Assembly: GCA_013112685.1 (NCBI GenBank)
Contig: JABFGC010000002.1
Location: 1,746,902-1,810,901 of the forward strand
Direction of reading: 5' to 3'
Origin: Chloroflexota bacterium
GTDB lineage: Bacteria > Chloroflexota > Anaerolineae > Anaerolineales > Villigracilaceae
DNA length: 64,000 bases
Shown here: piece by piece, positions 56,614 through 63,885 of the stretch
Numbering within the stretch: position 1 is the first letter of the stretch
Layout: the number at the start of each line of letters is the position of its first letter
Position numbers and translations under genes: made by a program
Notes under the pieces: generated by a model
Told to the model about the DNA's origin: nothing
Database searches by the model: none
The model's input: the letters and a program-made list of their open reading frames with translations, nothing else

Positions 56614-57465
56614 ATGCAAAAGTTTTCAGCTGCTCACCGAATCGTATTGACAGTCTTCATTTTGTTGTTAAATGGGTGCAGTAATAACAATACTAGCGGC
56701 AGTCCTGATGTCCAAGTAAATGAAGTAAGCAATAACACTACATCCTATGATGAAACCATTCATATCAACAATTGTGGTGGCAAGGCAGAGAGCGAGCAAA
56801 TAAAAGAACGTTCTTTTTCTTCAAACATCGAAGGCGGGATTGAAGTAGGCGTTCAGCAAGTAGTGCAAGGTATTATTTCTGCAAAGTATAGCCGGGCTAG
56901 AAACACATCAGTAAGTCACAAGTTAGTTGCGCCTGCGGGGACAAATATGGAGTTTTTATTGAGATGGCAAGAGGAAGTCCATGCTGGCAATGTAGTTGTG
57001 AATGGTAGTACAGGAACTTACACGGTCAAAATTCCAATCGCTGTCGAACAAGTTTCAAGCCAAGATCTGGGATGCTCTGGAAATGTACCAAACCCACCAT
57101 CTGCTACCCAAGCGCCTATAAACACAATTCCCCCTTCTCCAAGTTATGCAGAGAAGTTATGTCCTCATGCCATTACCCAAAACGAAGTAAATTCTTTTAA
57201 TATTGGGGTTGCTGATGTGTCAACTGTACAAAGTTACATAAATCGCTTTGACGATGGACGTCCAAATGATGGTGGTGCTTTTTTACAAGGTACAAGAATT
57301 CCAGCAGGTGTTGTTATCGCTACAAACTTCGATAAAGTAAATCCAAACAAATGGCTCGATTATCCCGTCATTGCACTTGTTAATTCTGGTAGTTGGGGCT
57401 TGTTTCAATCTACGGGCGACTTCACTGCACCCAATGATGGTGCTTGCAGAGTTATAATCCCGTAA
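56614..57465 (+). CDS. Cassette 10: lipoprotein, related to cassette 13
   Basis: 283 aa. Signal IVLTVFILLLNGCSN with lipobox Cys. An INNCGGKAESEQIKERSFSS segment and a following beta domain resemble the cassette 13 lipoprotein (LPNCGGTGEIRQTLGATAS). The C-terminal part (YAEKLCPHAITQNEVNSFNI) is separate. Function unknown. Confidence 0.68.
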   Translation: MQKFSAAHRIVLTVFILLLNGCSNNNTSGSPDVQVNEVSNNTTSYDETIHINNCGGKAESEQIKERSFSSNIEGGIEVGVQQVVQGIISAKYSRARNTSVSHKLVAPAGTNMEFLLRWQEEVHAGNVVVNGSTGTYTVKIPIAVEQVSSQDLGCSGNVPNPPSATQAPINTIPPSPSYAEKLCPHAITQNEVNSFNIGVADVSTVQSYINRFDDGRPNDGGAFLQGTRIPAGVVIATNFDKVNPNKWLDYPVIALVNSGSWGLFQSTGDFTAPNDGACRVIIP

Positions 57466-57495
57466 ATCAAAAGGGTGTCCTGCAAGCCAAAAGCG

Positions 57496-57625
57496 TGCCA
57501 ACAAAGCGTGCACCTGACGCTGGGGATTCTGCGGCAATCTCAAGCATTTTTCTACGCCTTATCATTTTTCAGGTCGGACGGCTTCGCCGTCCCCGCCCCA
57601 GCGCAGGTAACGCATGCCGTTGGCT
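57496..57625 (+). other. attC site 10
   Basis: 130 bp from R'' TGCCAAC to R' GTTGGCT, type A arms with inner hairpin. Confidence 0.88.
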
Positions 57626-57651
57626 GGCTGACGCATGAAGAGTAATGAGAT

Positions 57652-59220
57652 ATGAACAAAAATAAATTAACTCGCAGAGATTTTCTAAAAATGGCTGGTG
57701 TCACTTCGGCGGGACTGGCTCTCTCGGCTTGCGGTGTAGATGTTACGAAATTACCCGACCCAACAGTAACGGCTTCGATTACGCCTTTTCCAACAGCAAC
57801 ACAGACGCCCATTCCAACTCCTGAAACGCTTGCGTCATTAAAAGACCTAGAATTTTGGATTGACGATTTTGTTAACGCACACGGCGGGACAATCAAAGTA
57901 AATGAAACCAACATGAACGCAAGGGAACTGACAAATAAGATTAGAACCAATCCAGAATCTTTTACTCAAACTAAATTAATAAGTAGCAAAGAATATTCCT
58001 TTTTGATGGTCAACGATGTGCCAATAGGAATCGCAGGTGGAGATAAAAAATGGAGCGAATCCAGTTTGCGAATACTGGCGGAATTGAAAGGTATTGAATT
58101 GGAATTTGCATGGGCGGGAGATGATTTTTTGCGGCAACATAATATTAGTAGCGAAAAGTATGTAGAGTTATCAAAATTAATCGGGAATTCTTTTATTATT
58201 GGCGGGGGAGTTCAAACCCAACAAGTTTTTCAAAACTTCACAACACAAGATTGGCAGAGAGTCATAAAAAATTGGAATGATATAAAAGGGCAACTCCAAA
58301 GCAACAAAGTGCCCTCTGGCTATCCATATTATCTGGATTACGGCAAAGAAATGATTCGGCAAGTTACAATAGCGTCAGTTAATGAAAATCCCAAAATGCG
58401 CGGTCTATGGCTCATGCATTTAGGCAACGGTCTGGATTCAATTATCAAAGGAAGTTTTTCGAGTCAAGAGTTATCTATCATTCTTGAATTCATAATCAAG
58501 TCAATTGTATTAAGTTTCCCAGAAATAAACAGGTGGGACGCGACAGATGAACTCGTGAATGCTTACGTTACTGAAGAGCCAGACTTAAGATTTTGGTATC
58601 AGATTTTTGGAAAATCGCCAGCACAAACGAGTATTTCCGATGTGGCTGATTTAATGATAGTTATAGCACAGTGGATAAAGGAAGCAAATCAAAATGCAGA
58701 AGTAATTATTACCGAAGACGCTATTTTAGATTTCAACAACGCTTATGCACCGTGGTCAATCAACGCCTTCAATGATGTGCTAGAGAATATATCAAGCAAA
58801 TCGCAGGCGCATTTATTCAAAGGAATAGATTGCGAATTCAATTTATGGGTTTATGATGGTCTTGATATTGAAAAGATGAAGGCAAATCTTGATAAATGGA
58901 ATAATTGGGGCTTTCATTTATATGGTTCAGAAACAATGATAGTAACAGGTGATACTTCTATACAAAGAAGAACGTCGGGCATTTTATCTGGAAAAGTTGA
59001 CCCGATTGAACAGCAAGACCTAATGTATAAGCAATTATTCCAATTTTATTTAGACGCGCAAGCCCCGACTTTTGGATTTGGAGAATTAGGCGATATGGAC
59101 AATTGGCTAGAAATGGGCGATGACCCGTTATACAATACAGCCCCAGGGATATTTGATGTGAATTACAGAAAGAAATCTTGTTACTTCGTTCTTGCAAAAA
59201 CACTCTTTGAAAATTTATGA
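57652..59220 (+). CDS. Cassette 11: GH10-like lipoprotein with Tat signal
   Basis: 522 aa. A twin-arginine signal (LTRRDFLKMAG) ends in a lipobox LSAC, so it is exported folded and lipid-anchored. The catalytic part parallels cassette 5: RWDATDELVNAY, the YGSETMIVTGD nucleophile region, and GFGELGDMDNWLEMGDD...FDVNYRKKSCYFVLAKTLFE. The two share the order of motifs and the N-terminal FWIDDFVNAHGGTIKV/IWVDEFVHAYGGKVTV block, so they are paralogues with different export signals. Confidence 0.73.
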   Translation: MNKNKLTRRDFLKMAGVTSAGLALSACGVDVTKLPDPTVTASITPFPTATQTPIPTPETLASLKDLEFWIDDFVNAHGGTIKVNETNMNARELTNKIRTNPESFTQTKLISSKEYSFLMVNDVPIGIAGGDKKWSESSLRILAELKGIELEFAWAGDDFLRQHNISSEKYVELSKLIGNSFIIGGGVQTQQVFQNFTTQDWQRVIKNWNDIKGQLQSNKVPSGYPYYLDYGKEMIRQVTIASVNENPKMRGLWLMHLGNGLDSIIKGSFSSQELSIILEFIIKSIVLSFPEINRWDATDELVNAYVTEEPDLRFWYQIFGKSPAQTSISDVADLMIVIAQWIKEANQNAEVIITEDAILDFNNAYAPWSINAFNDVLENISSKSQAHLFKGIDCEFNLWVYDGLDIEKMKANLDKWNNWGFHLYGSETMIVTGDTSIQRRTSGILSGKVDPIEQQDLMYKQLFQFYLDAQAPTFGFGELGDMDNWLEMGDDPLYNTAPGIFDVNYRKKSCYFVLAKTLFENL

Positions 59221-59237
59221 ATCTTCAAATCCACGCC

Positions 59238-59367
59238 AGCCAACAAAGCGTGCACCTGACGCTGGGGATTCTGCGCAAATCCCAGGCATTTTTCTACGCC
59301 TTTGCCTTTTTCTGGCTGGACGGCTTCGCCGTCCCTGCCCCAGCGCAGGTAACGCAAACCGTTAGCC
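59238..59367 (+). other. attC site 11
   Basis: 130 bp from R'' AGCCAAC to R' GTTAGCC, type A arms. Head-tail complementarity GTTGGCTGGC / GCCAGCCAAC. Confidence 0.88.
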
Positions 59368-59430
59368 CGCCCCTTGCTAGAATGGGCTTCAAATCGAATC
59401 TCTCCTACGATGGATACAAAGGAGGCAGTC

Positions 59431-60201
59431 GTGAGACAGGACAATAAGAAACTAAATTGGGTAAGTAGTATTATTTGCAGGGTCAAAGGTCACGATTTTC
59501 AATTTATCCGTTATCAATTGCTGTCCAATGACGACTGTGAAGAAATAACCGAGTGCAGGCGATGTGGGCTTTTTGCTACCAAAGTAACCCCCCATAAAAT
59601 TTTCAAAACAACAATTTTCTTCAAATCATCTGGTAATGACTGTATAAAAACGGCAGATTGTAAAAAGTGTGGTGAATATATCCAATTGGGTATACAGGAA
59701 CACGACATTTCAGGTTCAGAGATTTACTTTAGACCTTCCAATACAGATTGTGTAAGAATGAGAAAGTGTAAAAATTGTGGTGCACTCATTAAATTTGGAA
59801 TACAGGAACATGACATTTCAGGGTCAGAGGTTTATTTCCAACCTTCTGGTAATGACTGTGCAAGAATGGCAAATTGCAAGAATTGCAACGGCTCTGTCAC
59901 ACTAGAGGTACAGGAACACAATGAAAAAATTGTCGAAATGCCGTGTCAAAAAGTCATGAGATGTGAAAACTGTACTGAAACTCGCGTAATAGAAGTTATC
60001 GAAGAAGGTCACCAATATAAATTTGTATCAAGTAAGCAAGTAGGAGATCGTGTATTTGACGGACTTGTTGACGAATGGGTATACGATTATGATATTGAGT
60101 ATAAATGCGAGTTTTGCGGAAAGACCAAGATAGAACGAGATTCATGGAAAAATCGTCCTGGTCATTTGCAAGCGTTAAGGGAAATGACTGGGAAAGGATA
60201 A
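59431..60201 (+). CDS. Cassette 12: repeated Cys-rich zinc-binding protein
   Basis: 256 aa from GTG 59431, chosen because GGAGG lies five bases upstream; an ATG at 59410 has none. Four or five tandem units of about 45 residues carry C-x4-C-x2-C type knots (ITECRRCG, TADCKKCGEY, MRKCKNCGAL, MANCKNCNGS, MRCENCTETR) with the spacer GIQEHDISGSEIYF repeated. A final CEFCGK follows. Looks like a string of zinc knuckles; ligand unknown. Confidence 0.7.
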   Translation: MRQDNKKLNWVSSIICRVKGHDFQFIRYQLLSNDDCEEITECRRCGLFATKVTPHKIFKTTIFFKSSGNDCIKTADCKKCGEYIQLGIQEHDISGSEIYFRPSNTDCVRMRKCKNCGALIKFGIQEHDISGSEVYFQPSGNDCARMANCKNCNGSVTLEVQEHNEKIVEMPCQKVMRCENCTETRVIEVIEEGHQYKFVSSKQVGDRVFDGLVDEWVYDYDIEYKCEFCGKTKIERDSWKNRPGHLQALREMTGKG

Positions 60202-60206
60202 AAGCG

Positions 60207-60336
60207 GGCTAACAAAGCGTGCACCTGACGCTGGGGATTCTGCGGCAATCTCAAGCAGTTTCCTACGCCTTAGCCTTTTTCTGGTTGGACGGCTTCGCCG
60301 TCCCCGCCCCAGCGCAGGTAACGCATGCCGTTAGCC
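60207..60336 (+). other. attC site 12
   Basis: 130 bp from R'' GGCTAAC to R' GTTAGCC, type A arms with inner hairpin. Confidence 0.88.
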
Positions 60337-60384
60337 TGCTTCGCATGGATAAACAAAGTTGAAAAAATGATTGGAGAGTGGACA

Positions 60385-61362
60385 ATGAAAAATCAAAAAG
60401 TTGTTTTTGCGTTGTTTTTGGTTCTGGCATTATTCATTGCATCTTGTCAGCCAACCGCCCCTTCTGTGAATGTGCCGCAAAATGGCGGGGTTGATGATGT
60501 CAGAGTTAATACCGCCGCACCAACCGAAGCCAAAATCAGCACGGAAGAATTTCCCTTACCAAATTGTGGCGGAACAGGCGAGATTCGGCAGACATTAGGA
60601 GCAACTGCGTCTGTATTCAAAAGTGTAACGATAGGAGTAAAAGCCACTGCTAGAGGCGGTGGTGAAATGGCAATTCCTGAAACAGCAAAACTTAAACTTG
60701 AAATTGAAGTTGAAGGCGCATATCAACAAACCTATGAGTCCGCAAGTTCTCGCCTTGATACAATTGACATGCCAGCGGCGGCGGGAACACATGTAGTTTA
60801 TGAAATTGGATGGTACGAACAAACTTTTGAGTCAATTGTAGAATATTCGTCAGATGGGCAAGTATATGAAGCCCCTTACGTTTACAAGTTGCGTATTCCA
60901 AAAATCGAAAACAGTTATCAGGTCTCTTGCAATGGCTCATCAAATAATGGTCAAGGAGTAACGCCTCAGCCAACTTCAGTAAAATCTGGGTTGCGATGGG
61001 AACAAGAAGCCGCCCAAGTTCCAGCAAGCGGCACAAGCCTTAAATGGGAACTTGCAGCAGGTCAAATCTTGTTCTTAAGCGGCGGGCAAATTAGAATCAA
61101 TGGTGAATATTGCGGCGGTGACGCTAATCAAATATGCGTTTTAGTATTCCAAGCCACTACGCCGCAAACCGTAATAGTTGACGCTCTTATCCCTGAAAAT
61201 AATTGGTATGGAATTTCGTCAACCCTTTCACCAAATGACGCAGTTAGTGAAAAAGAGCCGCAGTTTTGGTATCCGCCAAACTGTATCAATGGTTGTAAAA
61301 AGGCTACCGTGCTGTACTTCACAGACGGGAAGTTAGTCAACAAAACCACTTTGACACCATAG
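60385..61362 (+). CDS. Cassette 13: lipoprotein, related to cassette 10
   Basis: 325 aa from ATG 60385 (GGAG eight bases upstream). Signal FLVLALFIASCQPTA. First domain: LPNCGGTGEIRQTLGATASV, then EIEVEGAYQQTYESAS and YEIGWYEQTFESIVEYSSDG. A linker rich in Gln/Pro/Thr and a second domain with CGGDANQICVLVF and FWYPPNCINGCKKATV follow. Function unknown. Confidence 0.68.
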   Translation: MKNQKVVFALFLVLALFIASCQPTAPSVNVPQNGGVDDVRVNTAAPTEAKISTEEFPLPNCGGTGEIRQTLGATASVFKSVTIGVKATARGGGEMAIPETAKLKLEIEVEGAYQQTYESASSRLDTIDMPAAAGTHVVYEIGWYEQTFESIVEYSSDGQVYEAPYVYKLRIPKIENSYQVSCNGSSNNGQGVTPQPTSVKSGLRWEQEAAQVPASGTSLKWELAAGQILFLSGGQIRINGEYCGGDANQICVLVFQATTPQTVIVDALIPENNWYGISSTLSPNDAVSEKEPQFWYPPNCINGCKKATVLYFTDGKLVNKTTLTP

Positions 61363-61664
61363 GCTCTTGTAACCGAGAACGCAGGCTAACAAAGCGTGCA
61401 GTGGATGGTGGGGATTCTGCGCGTTTTACAAGCATTTTTCTGGCTTCGGGCTTTTCCTGCTCTCAAACAGAATCCCAGCCCGCCCCACCACCACTACCGA
61501 TAACTTGCAGTGTCAAGATCATGAGAAGGAAAGTTTCTCATGGTCTTTTGTATTCAAAGGGATTTCATAATTAGGGAAAGCTTCGCCACCCCCGTCAGCC
61601 TCTGCGGTTGATCCGGGGTTGCAGATTCTTATTTCGGTTTTTCGTTCAAGCCCGCTTTAGCAGG

Positions 61665-62906
61665 TCAAGCCCAGTTCCTCCATGCGTGCCGGGACTTCCG
61701 CTCTGGGTGCGATCCTTCTGGGCACATTCCTGCGTACAAAGCGAGTGATGTCGGTCTCAATGCCGAGTTCATCAACGCATATTTGGCAAACTGCTTGTAG
61801 GTCAGTCCCGTGCGGACGTTTTCGTCCAGGCCCCACGCCAACACCAACATCTTGTACGCCAGGTCTTCTTCGCTCGCATGAATGTCGGTCTCTTCCTTCG
61901 TCAGCACGTGCCAGACCGCCACCAACAACTTCCGCGCGATCACCACAATCGCCTGGTTCGGTCGACGCATGCGGCGTAGATACTTCTCATATTGCTCCTT
62001 CCAATACGGCGAAATACGGATCGCTTGCCACGCCGCTTCCACCAGTGCCCAGCGCAATTCCTTGCGTCCACTTTTGGTAATGCGCTTCTCGATGTGTTCC
62101 TTGCCACTCTCATGAACGCCCGCTCCCAACCCCGCATAGCCCACCAGATGCTTGGCACTCGCAAAACGCTGGATGTCACCGATGGCAGACAGCACGATCA
62201 TGCTCATCACCACCCCGAAGCCGGGTAGTTGTAACAGTCTCACCGCCTGCTTGCCCCACGGCTCCCGCAGGCATTGCCGCCCCAATTCTGCATCCACTTC
62301 CGCTTTGTGTTTGTCAATCTCCTCCAGCAGCACCAGTTCCTGCTGGATCTGCATCTTCTCCAACCCACTCATCTGCTGTGCCTGCCACCGGGCTGCATCC
62401 TGCAAAGCTCCCTTTCGGCAAAGCAGGATGTTATGTCGATGCAGCAGACTTTGCAGCCGGTTGCGGATCATCGTGCTCGTTTTGACCAGCCGATTGCGAT
62501 ACGAGATCAGCCCACGCAACTCGCGCACTTCTACAGGCGGCACCCATACCTCCGGCACGATGTCCGCAATCAACAAGCGGATCAGCCGCTTGACATCTTC
62601 CTTGTCCGTCTTGACCCGCGCTTCGGCAATCTGCCTCACGGCTCCGGCATGCGCCACCACGGTGCGGGTGACCAGCGGCGCCACACTGTCGTAGATGTCC
62701 CAGACATTGGTGGTCGTCTCGATCACCACTGCATCCCCTTCCTGCAGGTTGGCGCTTGCCCATTCCCGAAACTTCGCCATGCTGATCCGGCGGGGCGGCA
62801 TCACCCACTCCTGCTTCGCATTCTGTCCCCCCGCCAGCACATACTCCTTGTGAATATCCGGGGCTATGTACCGCTCGATCTGTCTTGTATCTTCTGTTCC
62901 TTTCAT
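61665..62906 (-). CDS. IS110-family transposase, copy 3 (altered C-terminus)
   Basis: 413 aa. The catalytic part matches copies 1 and 2, with a small change at LLCRKGALQ. After ALMNSALRPTS the frame differs because of a missing base (GAGTTC instead of GAGCTTC), so the last about 37 residues are replaced. Activity may be lost; the original C-terminal helix RNVPRRIAPR is gone. Confidence 0.85.
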   Translation of the reverse strand: MKGTEDTRQIERYIAPDIHKEYVLAGGQNAKQEWVMPPRRISMAKFREWASANLQEGDAVVIETTTNVWDIYDSVAPLVTRTVVAHAGAVRQIAEARVKTDKEDVKRLIRLLIADIVPEVWVPPVEVRELRGLISYRNRLVKTSTMIRNRLQSLLHRHNILLCRKGALQDAARWQAQQMSGLEKMQIQQELVLLEEIDKHKAEVDAELGRQCLREPWGKQAVRLLQLPGFGVVMSMIVLSAIGDIQRFASAKHLVGYAGLGAGVHESGKEHIEKRITKSGRKELRWALVEAAWQAIRISPYWKEQYEKYLRRMRRPNQAIVVIARKLLVAVWHVLTKEETDIHASEEDLAYKMLVLAWGLDENVRTGLTYKQFAKYALMNSALRPTSLALYAGMCPEGSHPERKSRHAWRNWA

Positions 62907-63170
62907 GCTACACTCCTTATGTCTGTGCTTGGGACGTGGATTGTTGGGTTTGAGTGGCAGCTACCGATTCGGGTTTCGGTGCAAACTCGCACCATCCCAG
63001 ATTAGGTTCCGCAGGTGTCCACATAACGCGGCGGGCTCTCGATTTCTTCCAGCGAAATCTGTCCCATAGCGGCTGCCGGACAACCCAGACACTCACACCC
63101 CATCAGCGTCCCTGCGGCGGTATCACCTCTAGGATACGCCGATGCCACGTCCCAAGCAAGTTCATTCTAA
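62907..63170 (-). ncRNA. Candidate bridge RNA of IS110 copy 3
   Basis: Same layout as copy 2, including GGTGC/GCACC (62978-62993) and the CCGC/GCGG-closed loop. No insert. See copy 2 for the proposed guide segments. Confidence 0.48.
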
Positions 63171-63215
63171 TAACGCAAACCGTTGGGCAGTTCCTTGCAA
63201 AGACAATGAGTTCAC

Positions 63216-63878
63216 ATGGTAGAAATTGACATCATCCAATTATTGAAGTTTTATGACGAGAAAATTCAAACCAGTGTGCATCATGCTACGGCTATAAATG
63301 CGGTTGCGGGGGAAGATTTAGGCGCAGGACTAATTACACATTACCTCAATCGTGGTGGTTTTTCCGCAAAAGTTCTACCTGACCCCTGTACTCAAAAGAC
63401 AAAGAAGGGACATCGTCTTGACAGATGGATTCTTGCTACTATAAAAAACGAGAGGGTTTACTACCAAACGGAAATCAAAAATTGGTCTGCTCATGCAATT
63501 GGTGGAAAGATTTTGAAAATTAATGCAACGCAAGATGAAGTATTTCAATACAAAATTATACGATGGCATAAGACTTGGAACGGCAAAACGCTAACGGAAA
63601 AAACAGCAAGAAAAGTTCTTACACCGATGAAGCCAGTAGAAGAAAACAGCAAAGTTGAACCTCTAATTTGTTTTTGGATGTCAATGCATCCTGAAGGGAA
63701 GAATGAGCCTTTCTTCTCAGTTGATATAAAAAACAAAAATTTTTCCAAGCTTTGGGTCTTCTCAATGTCCGCCTATCTTCGCAATCTATTAAATTCTGGC
63801 AAAAAGAAAGTAACACTTGAAATGCCCGATACCGAATCAAGAATTAAGTGGTTAAAAACATTGTTTCGTGTAAAATGA
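63216..63878 (+). CDS. Cassette 14: PD-(D/E)XK-like protein
   Basis: 220 aa, soluble. GHRLDRWILATIKNERVYYQ followed by TEIKNWSAHAIGG gives an Asp then E-x-K, as in PD-(D/E)XK nucleases; an N-terminal helix with HHATAINAVAGEDLGAGLI precedes it. No partner gene. Related in plan, not obviously in sequence, to the cassette 9 protein. Confidence 0.6.
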   Translation: MVEIDIIQLLKFYDEKIQTSVHHATAINAVAGEDLGAGLITHYLNRGGFSAKVLPDPCTQKTKKGHRLDRWILATIKNERVYYQTEIKNWSAHAIGGKILKINATQDEVFQYKIIRWHKTWNGKTLTEKTARKVLTPMKPVEENSKVEPLICFWMSMHPEGKNEPFFSVDIKNKNFSKLWVFSMSAYLRNLLNSGKKKVTLEMPDTESRIKWLKTLFRVK

Positions 63879-63885
63879 AAAACTG

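Larger units (their letters stand above)
61497..63172 (-). mobile_element. IS110-family element copy 3 in attC 13
   Basis: 1,676 bp, TA core at 61495-61496 and 63171-63172. It equals copy 2 apart from a one-base loss near 61768 and three extra bases around 62405-62420, which account for the 2-bp size difference. Confidence 0.88.
61384..63188 (+). other. attC site 13, split by an IS110 element
   Basis: Left part 61384-61496 (R'' GGCTAAC; CAGTGG-A-TGGTGGGG and CCCCACCA-CCACTA), right part 63171-63188 (TAACGCAAACC, R' GTTGGGC). Same insertion base as sites 3 and 9 despite different arm sequence. Confidence 0.85.

Noticed and set aside
45275..59447. Recurrent short frames encoding FFWLDGFAVPAPAQ-type peptides at each attC
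   Set aside because: They are translations of the attC sequence itself and recur because attC sites are alike; not separate genes.
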